From: JAMXLG01 sp963818925
GTDB taxonomy: Bacteria; Vulcanimicrobiota; Vulcanimicrobiia; Vulcanimicrobiales; Vulcanimicrobiaceae
Assembly (NCBI GenBank): GCA_963818925.1
Contig: CAWFTN010000001.1
Coordinates: forward strand, 1,798,001 to 1,862,000
Reading direction: 5' to 3'
Length of the DNA stretch: 64,000 nt
This document shows positions 32,602-40,289 of this stretch, piece by piece; the first letter of the stretch is position 1, and every line of letters starts with the position of its first letter. The translations under genes and the position numbers were made by a program. The notes below the pieces were generated by a model. It was not told where the DNA came from. It was given only the letters and a program-made list of their open reading frames with translations, and did no database searches.

Positions 32602-34093
32602 CCGGAAGCACTCCTGTGGCGACACCATCACCGAAGATCACATCGGCAAGACCGCCAAGGCTTACCGCATTATCGCCGTACGCTGCAAACAGATGCTGCG
32701 CCTGCGGAACGAGTTCGCAATCATAGGGCTCGCGCATCGAAACGACGAGCGCGTCGGGAAAGCGTTCGAGAATCGCCGCTACTGCGTGTGCTTGCGCCGG
32801 AATGAGGTGGGCGCGGCGCATTAGGACGATCGGACGGCGCCGCGACTGCGCAACCGCGTCAATGAGCGCCCGGACGTCGGCTTCGCTTGGATCCAGCGGC
32901 GCAAAACGTTCCTGTAATGACGGAGCCTGCGATGCAAGCGACGTGCCCGCGCCGAGCGTTCCCTGTGCACCTTCGGTCGTCGTCCCGGAAAATGAAACGA
33001 CGATGGAGGCCGTCGGATCGGCATGCGCGACGCCGCGAATGCGCGTTACTGCACGACGGGCGATTTCGCGACCGATGCCTGGGTGCGGCGCAGGCGCATC
33101 GAGCGCAATCGGCGGCGCCGCTGCGCGGCGCAACTGCATGACGCGTTCGAACGCCTCGTTCAAACGCTCGTAAGGAATCCGTCCCGCTTCCACTTCCGAC
33201 GCAAGATGCTGCGCGGCCGCTTCCGCCAACTCCAGATCGTGACTGACGATCGCGCAATCGGCGCCCGCGGCAATCGCCGCCGCGACACCGTTCACGGTCC
33301 CAATGCCGTTTGCGATCGCGTTCATCTGCATGCAATCCGTGAAACAGACACCATCGTACCGCCATTCTTCTCGTAAGAGACCGGTCAACAGTCGCGGCGA
33401 GAGCGTTGCGGGACCCGAGTCGTCGAACGCCGCGGCAACCACGTGCGCCGCCATGATCGACGCGGCTTCGGGTGCGAGCGCAGAAAAAGGTGCGAGGTCG
33501 CGATCGCGCACCGTTGCTGCGCGGGCATGAATGACCGGCAGATCGAGGTGCGAGTCCACCGACGTGTCGCCGTGCCCTGGAAAGTGTTTGAGCGTCGCGG
33601 CGACGCCGCCGCGTTGAAGACCGCGCATGAACGCGCCCGCCATTTCGATGACGAGCGACGGCGATTCTCCGAATGCGCGCGCGCCGATCACCGCGTTCAT
33701 CGGATCGAGCGCGAGGTCGACGTCGGGCGCGAAATCGTGGCCAAGCCCGGCGCGACGCAAATCGAAGGCCAATTGTTCACCGGCGCGCAGCGCGAGCGAC
33801 GGATCGCGGGTCGCTCCGAGCGCCATCATCGCCGGTAATTCTTCGATTCCCTCGCGAATGCGCGCAACACGTCCGCCTTCTTGATCGATCGAGAGCAACG
33901 GCGCAGGATCGTCGAACGTACGCAACACGTCGGTGAGCGCTCGCACTTGCGCGACTGATTCCACGTTCCGTGCGAACAGAATGAATCCGGCGAACGGACT
34001 CCGCCGAAGGCGCGCGATCTCCGGATCGCCGAGCGACGTTGCATCGAAGCCGGTGACGATGACGCCCGCAGCGAGGCGTAAGAGAGCGCTCAC
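32582..34093 (-). CDS. nagZ: Beta-N-acetylglucosaminidase, glycoside hydrolase family 3
   Basis: 503 residues from GTG 34093, which overlaps the ABC gene stop (GTGA). The GH3 barrel carries the NagZ signature KHFPGHGDTSVDSH (169-182), whose His is the unusual general acid/base, and the nucleophile Asp253 in CFTDCMQ. A C-terminal alpha/beta domain of about 170 residues follows, as in Gram-positive two-domain NagZ. No signal peptide is present, so it would act in the cytoplasm on GlcNAc-anhMurNAc peptides, providing substrates for AnmK and the sugar kinase. Confidence 0.94.
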   Translation of the reverse strand: MSALLRLAAGVIVTGFDATSLGDPEIARLRRSPFAGFILFARNVESVAQVRALTDVLRTFDDPAPLLSIDQEGGRVARIREGIEELPAMMALGATRDPSLALRAGEQLAFDLRRAGLGHDFAPDVDLALDPMNAVIGARAFGESPSLVIEMAGAFMRGLQRGGVAATLKHFPGHGDTSVDSHLDLPVIHARAATVRDRDLAPFSALAPEAASIMAAHVVAAAFDDSGPATLSPRLLTGLLREEWRYDGVCFTDCMQMNAIANGIGTVNGVAAAIAAGADCAIVSHDLELAEAAAQHLASEVEAGRIPYERLNEAFERVMQLRRAAAPPIALDAPAPHPGIGREIARRAVTRIRGVAHADPTASIVVSFSGTTTEGAQGTLGAGTSLASQAPSLQERFAPLDPSEADVRALIDAVAQSRRRPIVLMRRAHLIPAQAHAVAAILERFPDALVVSMREPYDCELVPQAQHLFAAYGDNAVSLGGLADVIFGDGVATGVLPVDFARV

Positions 34094-35076
34094 GAAGCCG
34101 CCGTATCGTAGCGACACAGATCGTTCGATGCGACGGCGACACCGGCTTCGCTTCCGATGCCGGGCGCTTCTGCTGATGCTGTGCGTACCATGACGAGGCC
34201 GTGCGGCGTCTGCACGTGCACGTAGACGTCGGCGCCGGTTCGTTCGATGCGCTGAACGCGTCCGCGCAGCGCCGCCCCGTCAGATGTGAGGGCGGCGCGC
34301 TCGGGACGAAATCCGGCGAGTCCACCGTCCCAACCGAATGCGGCGCCGGGAAGGAGATTCATCGGACGCGCGCCGAGAAATGCCGCTGCGCGAACCGTCG
34401 CCGGACGATCGTACACGCGCTGCGGGTCGCCGGAATCTTCGATATGTCCGTTCATCATCACGACGAGGTCGTCTGCGACCGCCATTGCATCGGTATGATC
34501 GTGCGTAACAAAGACAATCGGCCCTGCAAACCGCTCCCGAACATGGACGATTTCGTCGCGCACGCGCACGCGAAGATCGGGATCGAGCGGCGCGAGCGGT
34601 TCATCGAGTAAGAGCACCGCGGGATCGGAGAGCACTGCTCGAGCAATCGAGACGCGCTGACGCTCTCCCGTCGAAAGCTGTTCCGGATACTTCTCGAGAT
34701 GGGCATGCACGTCGAGCGCGCGCGCAACATCCTCGACCCGATCGCCCCGATCGCGCGCACGAAGAACGAAGCGGAGATTGTCGCGAACGGTCATCGTTCG
34801 CGCAAGCGCATCGGAAGCAAACACCATGGCCGCGCGGCGCTCTTGCGGCGGCTTCGTCACGACGGAACGCCCGTTGATTGCGATTTCGCCGCGCGCGATC
34901 CGAACGAGCCCGCAGACGGCGCGCAACATCGTGCTCTTTCCCGCGCCGGAGGGACCGACGACCGAAAGCGTACGCCCCGGCGGAACGTGGAACGTCACAT
35001 CCGTTACGGCGGGAGCACTGGCACGCGTATACTGCACGACGAGGCCGCGAACGTCGAGCCCGTCGTTTTGCCCCAC
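34090..35076 (-). CDS. ABC transporter ATP-binding protein (CUT1 sugar/CysA-PotA type)
   Basis: 328 residues. The ATPase domain has Walker A GPSGAGKST (about 40-48), signature LSTGERQRVSIARA near 134, Walker B VLLLDEP near 154 and the H-loop VTHDH. It is followed by a C-terminal OB/TOBE regulatory domain from about 235. This architecture is shared by MsmX/UgpC-type sugar importers and CysA/PotA. No permease or binding protein is nearby, so it is probably a shared ATPase. Its place at the head of the recycling genes suggests amino-sugar or muropeptide import. Confidence 0.85.
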   Translation of the reverse strand: MGQNDGLDVRGLVVQYTRASAPAVTDVTFHVPPGRTLSVVGPSGAGKSTMLRAVCGLVRIARGEIAINGRSVVTKPPQERRAAMVFASDALARTMTVRDNLRFVLRARDRGDRVEDVARALDVHAHLEKYPEQLSTGERQRVSIARAVLSDPAVLLLDEPLAPLDPDLRVRVRDEIVHVRERFAGPIVFVTHDHTDAMAVADDLVVMMNGHIEDSGDPQRVYDRPATVRAAAFLGARPMNLLPGAAFGWDGGLAGFRPERAALTSDGAALRGRVQRIERTGADVYVHVQTPHGLVMVRTASAEAPGIGSEAGVAVASNDLCRYDTAAS

Positions 35077-35078
35077 CG

Positions 35079-35444
35079 TTATTTCAGACGAATCGATTGC
35101 GCGACGAGACGTCCGTCGATTTCGTACACCGAAATATCGACGTTTTGACCGCGCCGCAAATCGGAGAGACCGGCATAGCTCGGACCTCCGTAAATCGATG
35201 TGCTCGGAACGACCGCAACCATTGTCGTATGGCCACCGGAACGCACGACGAGCGTTCCCGACGCATAATCGATCGACTCGATCACGCCGTGCACGCGAGC
35301 GGCGGGCCGCGACGGACTGCCGGATTCGAGCGACCGGTAGAGGTTATTCGACGGCGATTGCGGCGGGTCGGCGGCAGCACGAAGCGGCAGCAAAGAAACG
35401 CAGCCGAGGATGATGGCGAGAAAAAGCTTCGTGGTCATGGTCAT
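35079..35444 (-). CDS. Small exported OB-fold-like protein
   Basis: 121 residues from the ATG at 35444, with a signal peptide (about 1-25). The mature part is one compact beta domain with VHGVIESIDYASGTLVVRSGG near 51-71 and LRRGQNVDISVYE near 97-109, matching the OB-type module of the proteins at 18732 and 49148. It stops 2 bp before the ABC ATPase GTG, so it may be the first gene of the recycling operon. No binding partner can be inferred from sequence. Confidence 0.65.
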   Translation of the reverse strand: MTMTTKLFLAIILGCVSLLPLRAAADPPQSPSNNLYRSLESGSPSRPAARVHGVIESIDYASGTLVVRSGGHTTMVAVVPSTSIYGGPSYAGLSDLRRGQNVDISVYEIDGRLVAQSIRLK

Positions 35445-35511
35445 CAGGGGAACGCACCCGTTCATGGTTCCGTTCCGGCAGGGCGGGCGCGGCTCCTCGG
35501 AACCCGCCGGA

Positions 35512-35805
35512 TTAAGCGAGCGATCTCATGTAGGTGTCACGCGCCGCCGCATCGTTGCCCGACCGCACCCGCTCGGTAAGGTCGCGCAACGCGACCACGC
35601 TCTCGTCGTCCGCCTTCTTCCCGGCTAAGACCAAGCGCAGCGCCACCAGCGTCAGGTCGGGCGTCCGCGCGCCCAACATGCGCATTCCTTCGTAGAAGGG
35701 CTGCGCCGCGGGCGCGCTGCTGCGGTCTGCAAGGAGCGCTTTGACGACGTCGGCTTTTGCGGGCTGCGCTTCAAGAAGATAGCGGTCGAGCAACTCGAAT
35801 TCCAT
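35512..35805 (-). CDS. Small helical protein of unknown function
   Basis: 97 residues from ATG 35805, soluble and mostly helical, ending with RDLTERVRSGNDAAARDTYMRSL. A 142-residue reading exists, but its extra N-terminus is the antisense of the protease signal peptide, so I reject it. The start lies only 3 bp from the ATG of the divergent protease. It precedes the exported OB protein by 67 bp and could belong to the recycling operon. I do not recognise the family. Confidence 0.55.
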   Translation of the reverse strand: MEFELLDRYLLEAQPAKADVVKALLADRSSAPAAQPFYEGMRMLGARTPDLTLVALRLVLAGKKADDESVVALRDLTERVRSGNDAAARDTYMRSLA

Positions 35806-35808
35806 GCC

Positions 35809-37266
35809 ATGGTCTTCGCCGCGCGGCTTGCGCTGCTCTTCGCCGTCCTGAGCTCGACGGTAGCGGCGGCACGCCCCGACGATGTTGGAGCGCTCCTCGA
35901 CCGCATGCGCGGGCGCAGCGGACCGGTGTGGCGAACGCATCTTACCTCGGCGTCACACCTTACGCTCCAACACGAAACGAGTGAGGTGCACAGCGAGTCG
36001 CTCGGCATGCGTTTTGCGACCTACCAGTGCGCGTCGAACTTGTGCGCCGGCACGTATTTCGACGGTGAAAAGGTGTACTCGCTCAATATCAACGGCACGC
36101 GCCTGCCGCAGTCCGATACGAACGACTCCTATCTTCGTGGCGAACGAACCATCGCGTCGCTCGACTTCCTCGCTCCCGATTTCATCGACAACGGCGGCTA
36201 TGTCCGCGACGCCGGTTCGCAGACAATCGACGACGTGCACTATCGCGTGCTCGTCGTGAGCAACGGCGACGCGACGCCGATGCGCGTCTTCGTCGACACG
36301 AAGACCGCGCTCGTGCATTACATCCAAGATGTCGACGGCGACGCGACGCTCGAATATCGCGATTACCGCCCGGTCGACGGACTCACTCTTCCGTTTCTCG
36401 TCTTGCGTAACGGGGAAGTCGTCGAGCGGTACGACGCGCGGGATACGACGAAGGACGATTTCGCAACGCCGCACGGACCAATGCCGATGTTTCATGGCGC
36501 ACCCGTCGCCGTGCAGAGCGATCCCGACCGCTCGATTCCAATCTTTCCATGCAGCCTCGGCGGCGTCGCGACGACGTGTCTGCTCGATACCGGCAACTCA
36601 GGCCTCTCGATAAGTGCGGACCTCGCGCAGCAACTCCACGCGCCGACGGTCGGTTCGTTCGACGTTCGCGGGTTAGGGAATTACTCGACGCAGGTCGTGC
36701 GCGCGACGGATTTGCGCGTCGGCAATGCAACGTACGGACCGGCGAATTACGTCGTGCTGCGCGACATTCACCACTTCGGATATGATGTTGTACTCGGAGC
36801 GGACGTTCTTGCATCTACGACGATTGGACTCGATCCGATCCATCACACGATTACGTTCGACGCGCCGATTCCGCCGGGCGGTACGTCGGTCCCGGTCATC
36901 TTCCAGAACTTCGTTCCGGTGCTCACCGTTCAACTTGGAAATCTCGGAACGCAACTCGCGCTCGATACCGGGGACGAGTCGAACATCAATCTCGCCTACG
37001 ATTACTATCAAGCGCATCCCGAGCTGTTTTCCGCGAAGGAGCAGCAACGGGTCACCGGCGTCGGCGGCTCGAGCGTCGAGTTGATGGGAACGATTCCCGA
37101 GGTTCGTGTCGGCGATCTCTCGATGGGCGAACAGCGCATCGGCGCAACGCAGCTCTTGCACGGCACGGCCTTCGGACACCTCGGCGCGGCCTTCCTCGAG
37201 CACTTCAACGTCGTCATCGACTATGCGGCGGGACAAGTGCATTTCGTCCCGACACCACAACCCTAA
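35809..37266 (+). CDS. Secreted retropepsin-like aspartyl protease with two DTG motifs
   Basis: 485 residues with a signal peptide (about 1-21). Residues 25-235 form a beta-rich domain resembling the lipoprotein-carrier fold seen with such proteases. Two pepsin-like half domains follow with LLDTGNSG (Asp260) and ALDTGDES (Asp386). Carrying both in one chain would allow an intramolecular active site rather than a dimer. The GADVL and GAAFLEHF hydrophobic-hydrophobic-Gly segments close each half. Its target is unknown. The stop overlaps that of the convergent hydrolase gene. Confidence 0.82.
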   Translation: MVFAARLALLFAVLSSTVAAARPDDVGALLDRMRGRSGPVWRTHLTSASHLTLQHETSEVHSESLGMRFATYQCASNLCAGTYFDGEKVYSLNINGTRLPQSDTNDSYLRGERTIASLDFLAPDFIDNGGYVRDAGSQTIDDVHYRVLVVSNGDATPMRVFVDTKTALVHYIQDVDGDATLEYRDYRPVDGLTLPFLVLRNGEVVERYDARDTTKDDFATPHGPMPMFHGAPVAVQSDPDRSIPIFPCSLGGVATTCLLDTGNSGLSISADLAQQLHAPTVGSFDVRGLGNYSTQVVRATDLRVGNATYGPANYVVLRDIHHFGYDVVLGADVLASTTIGLDPIHHTITFDAPIPPGGTSVPVIFQNFVPVLTVQLGNLGTQLALDTGDESNINLAYDYYQAHPELFSAKEQQRVTGVGGSSVELMGTIPEVRVGDLSMGEQRIGATQLLHGTAFGHLGAAFLEHFNVVIDYAAGQVHFVPTPQP

Positions 37267-38039
37267 ACACTCGTTCGCATGGATGCGATCCACTCGGTGA
37301 CTGTGCCTTCAACGACGTCCGGGCGATCGCGATGCGGCGCATGGCCGCAGCGGGCGAGCACGAGACGGTCGGTCGTTCCACCGCTGCTGCGCGCGAGCAG
37401 ATCGAGTTGCGCGAGCGTTCCGTATTCGTCGTCGGCGCCTTGAATGGCAAACGCCGGCGCAACGATCGAGGACATCATCTCGACGATCGACCACGAGCGA
37501 AAGGCCGGCGAGAGCCAAATGTCGTTCCATCCGTAAAACGTCGCGTCGGCGTTGGTATGGTAGCGCGCCATTTTCTCACGCAGGTTCGTGCTCCGATAGG
37601 TTTCACCGATCGCCGCGATGCTCGTGACGCTGATGTCTTCGACGAGGAGATGCGGCGCCTCGAGAACGAGCGCGCGAACGTTCTCGGGAAACGCCGCCGC
37701 GTAGATGAGGGCAATCGATGCGCCGTCGCTATGGCCGAAGAGAATCGGGCGTTCGACGTGCAGTTCATTCAAAAGTTCGGGGAGCGCGATCAGCGCTTCG
37801 TCGTGCATGTAGCCGACGGCTCTCGGCTCGTGCAACACCTCGGAAAACCCGTTTCCGTATCGCGAATATACGACCGTACCGTAACCGGTTCGCTGGGCTA
37901 TCCGTTCCGGAAAATCGCGCCAGAGCGCAATCGATCCCAAACCTTCATGCAAAAACACGATCGTCGGCGCGTCATGACGAAGCGCCGGCGTGCTTACTAC
38001 GTCGATCGTTCGTCCTGCGAGCCGCGCTAGCGGTATCAC
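37263..38039 (-). CDS. Alpha/beta hydrolase
   Basis: 258 residues. The nucleophile elbow is GHSDGAS near residue 102, with HEGLGS as the oxyanion loop near 31, an acid in GADDEYGT near 212 and His in ARCGHAPHRDRP near 235. It is similar to esterases and C-C hydrolases of the MhpC type; the substrate is unknown. The GTG follows the rhodanese-like stop directly, making it the last gene of the AlkB operon. No signal peptide is seen. Confidence 0.88.
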   Translation of the reverse strand: MIPLARLAGRTIDVVSTPALRHDAPTIVFLHEGLGSIALWRDFPERIAQRTGYGTVVYSRYGNGFSEVLHEPRAVGYMHDEALIALPELLNELHVERPILFGHSDGASIALIYAAAFPENVRALVLEAPHLLVEDISVTSIAAIGETYRSTNLREKMARYHTNADATFYGWNDIWLSPAFRSWSIVEMMSSIVAPAFAIQGADDEYGTLAQLDLLARSSGGTTDRLVLARCGHAPHRDRPDVVEGTVTEWIASMRTSV

Positions 38040-38390
38040 TCAACGGTCGTTGATGCCGGCTTCGTCTACGCTTGGAACGGGTTGCTCTTGTGTCTCGGGT
38101 TCCGTCGGACGGCCCGCAGCCTTCCACGCGTCGATGCCGCCGTCGATCTCTTCCACGTCCTGGTACCCGTAGTCGAACAACTTCTTTGCGACGGCTTCTG
38201 CAACGCGTTCATCGTCGGTGTAAATCGCGATCGTGCGTTCTTTCGGTAGCGGCAACACGAGCGGCTCCGCTTTCAAGAGCGCTTGCGCATCGTACCGGAG
38301 CGCGCCGCGAATTTGTTCGCCGTGGCGGTGTTTACGCAGATCGAGAATCGGCGTTTCGTCATGAATCGCGGGTACTGGTGCTTTTCTCAT
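38040..38390 (-). CDS. Rhodanese-like domain protein lacking the catalytic cysteine
   Basis: 116 residues with one rhodanese fold: the ILDLRKHRHGEQIRGALRY start and GYQDVEEIDGGIDAWKAAGRP end are typical. The active-site loop, where Cys should follow the IxxYC strand, reads IAIYTDDERVAE, so Cys is replaced by Asp. Sulfur transfer is unlikely, and a binding or regulatory role is more plausible. Its ATG overlaps the stop of the 51-residue ORF (ATGA), and the hydrolase follows directly. Confidence 0.85.
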   Translation of the reverse strand: MRKAPVPAIHDETPILDLRKHRHGEQIRGALRYDAQALLKAEPLVLPLPKERTIAIYTDDERVAEAVAKKLFDYGYQDVEEIDGGIDAWKAAGRPTEPETQEQPVPSVDEAGINDR

Positions 38391-38542
38391 CGGCGACTCT
38401 TTCGTTCCAGTTCGGGATCGAGTGCGGTTCGCGGATCGTTGTCGCCGGGGACCGACGCGTCTTCTTCATAAGGACGGTCGCTTGATACGTCGCGAGCTTC
38501 ATGCGGCGTATCGTCAAGGTCATCAGGCTTGCGGCTGTTCAT
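38387..38542 (-). CDS. 51-residue hydrophilic protein between alkB and the rhodanese gene
   Basis: Starts at ATG 38542 inside the end of alkB (20-bp overlap) and ends overlapping the rhodanese-like ATG. It is rich in Asp, Glu, Arg and Pro and probably disordered, with no motif that I recognise. The tight coupling on both sides and in-operon position suggest that it is translated. The longer 77-residue reading starts within alkB and is less likely. Confidence 0.5.
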   Translation of the reverse strand: MNSRKPDDLDDTPHEARDVSSDRPYEEDASVPGDNDPRTALDPELERKSRR

Positions 38543-39131
38543 GGTGCGAAACGTTCCCGATGATACGCGGACGAAACGCGACGCTGATGCGCGCGTCGCT
38601 TGGGCGTGGCGATTTTGCAATCGTGTGCTCCCAGTATTCTTGCGAACGGCCGCTCATCACGAAGAGACTGCCGGCGTCGAGGTCCATTCCATGAACGACG
38701 CGCGGACGCCGTTTCGTGCGAACCTGCATGCGTCGCGTCGCGCCGAGGCTCAGGAGCGCAATCGTCGGCTGCGGAGGCATGTCGGCAAGATGATCGTTGT
38801 GCCAGGCAACGCTATCCCGTCCGTCGCGATAATAGTTGAGGCCGACGGTCATGAAGCGTTCGCCGAGAAACGCCTCTACGCGCGTGCGCGCCGCATCGAG
38901 CAGCGGCGGCAGATCTTCGGCGGCATAGCGCGCGACGAGTCTCGGCACGTCGACCATGCGATCGTACATCCACATCGTTTCCGACGACCACGGCGCGTTT
39001 TCGAGCAACCAACGGAACAGCTGCATTGCCTCTCCGGGATCGATCACCGCAGGGTAATACGCGATGCGCCCCGTGCCGTCGTCGACGAGCACGCGCGGAC
39101 CAGAATCGAAAAGCGCAAGCTGCGTGGTCAT
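38523..39131 (-). CDS. alkB: AlkB-family 2-oxoglutarate/Fe(II) dioxygenase
   Basis: 202 residues of the short AlkB/ALKBH2-3 kind. It removes alkyl groups from DNA bases oxidatively. The Fe ligands are the His-x-Asp of VAWHNDHLADM (near 110-112) and a distal His in YWEHTIAKS, with 2OG-binding Arg in DARISVAFR; LNYYRDGRDSV is the usual preceding strand. The start has AGGAAG as ribosome site. It heads an operon with a 51-residue ORF, a rhodanese-like protein and a hydrolase. Confidence 0.92.
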   Translation of the reverse strand: MTTQLALFDSGPRVLVDDGTGRIAYYPAVIDPGEAMQLFRWLLENAPWSSETMWMYDRMVDVPRLVARYAAEDLPPLLDAARTRVEAFLGERFMTVGLNYYRDGRDSVAWHNDHLADMPPQPTIALLSLGATRRMQVRTKRRPRVVHGMDLDAGSLFVMSGRSQEYWEHTIAKSPRPSDARISVAFRPRIIGNVSHHEQPQA

Positions 39132-39166
39132 GAATGCTTCCTAAACCACGCGACGGCGGTCGACGG

Positions 39167-40192
39167 TTACGCGACCCACTCGAAGCGCGCAAAGCGGCCG
39201 CTATCAACGACCAGCAATAGCGCGCATAATGCGAGCACGACGTACCCAGCCGCCGGAACGCGCCGCAACGTTGCGCCGTATGCGATAAGGAGCGGTGCAA
39301 GCGCATATGCCTCACGATCCACGGAGAACGGTGTGCCCGAAAAAACGAGCATTGCGAGCGCGAAGAGCGCGTAGAGCGACATGAGCGGCCCGAGATTCTT
39401 CGCTTGCGCAACGACGGCAACGATTCCGAGCGGCACGAGAATCACGACCATGATGTTTTGACGCACGCCGTCGACCGTTAGTAACGAAGCGAAGATCGCG
39501 CGCCACGCGTGGACGTCGATACCGAAACCGCTACGCCAGCCGCGCTGGGCGTGAATGAACGCGACGGCATCGCCGAAATGCAGCGCGCAGTAGAGTGCAA
39601 AGGCAGCGATGCCACACGACGCAATGACGCCGGCGACAATCGCGGAGGCACGCCGCTGCACGATGCCGTTAAGGACCATCGCGCACGCGAGCGGGATGCC
39701 GAGCGGAGTTGCCGCCGACGCCAACGCGCCGGCACATCCCGCGAGCGTGAAGTTCGATCGATCCCAGAGATAGAGCGCGCCCGCGCTGCACAATAAGAAG
39801 AGGCTTTGCGGATATGCGACACTGCAGAACAGCGATGGTGGCAGCAGGCAAGCAACCGCGATGCTCCACTTCGCGACGGCGGCGTCGTAACGGCGCGCCG
39901 CGAGGCGATACAACACGACGATCGCTGCAAAAAACAGCACGTTGGCGAGCACCGCGGCGACGACGGGCCATGGAAGACCGCCCGCCGTAAACGGCGCTGC
40001 GACCAATGGAAAGAGCGGAAAGAACGCAACGTTGTGCTGACGCCCGTCCGGCGCGTACTCGTAGCCGTGCATGAGAATCGAGCCGTACCATGCGCCGTCC
40101 CAATTCGCAAAGGCGCCCGGCGGCCCATACGAAAGGATGATGCCGACGACGAGCAGCCGTGACAGCGCCCACGACAAAACAACAAAGCGCAT
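39167..40192 (-). CDS. GT-C-fold membrane glycosyltransferase (PIG-V-like)
   Basis: 341 residues and about nine membrane segments. The first periplasmic loop has ANWDGAWYGSILMHGYEY (about 29-46) and then FFPLFP, the pattern of PIG-V-type mannosyltransferases, in which the acidic residue binds the polyprenyl-phosphate sugar. The acceptor is not evident. It has a GGAGAG ribosome site and lies upstream of alkB on the same strand with 35 bp between, so co-transcription is possible though functionally unrelated. Confidence 0.75.
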   Translation of the reverse strand: MRFVVLSWALSRLLVVGIILSYGPPGAFANWDGAWYGSILMHGYEYAPDGRQHNVAFFPLFPLVAAPFTAGGLPWPVVAAVLANVLFFAAIVVLYRLAARRYDAAVAKWSIAVACLLPPSLFCSVAYPQSLFLLCSAGALYLWDRSNFTLAGCAGALASAATPLGIPLACAMVLNGIVQRRASAIVAGVIASCGIAAFALYCALHFGDAVAFIHAQRGWRSGFGIDVHAWRAIFASLLTVDGVRQNIMVVILVPLGIVAVVAQAKNLGPLMSLYALFALAMLVFSGTPFSVDREAYALAPLLIAYGATLRRVPAAGYVVLALCALLLVVDSGRFARFEWVA

Positions 40193-40274
40193 GGCTAGCG
40201 CTCTCCTTCAAACGGGGACCATAGTCCTAGTTTCCGCGTTCCGGTGGCGCCTACCGTGCCGGCGATGCGCAGTG

Positions 40275-40280
40275 TAGAGT
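40275..40280 (+). promoter_or_regulatory. Candidate -10 element (TAGAGT), leaderless start
   Basis: TAGAGT ends 9 nt before the ATG at 40290 and no ribosome site is present. Confidence 0.4.
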
Positions 40281-40289
40281 AACCTTACG

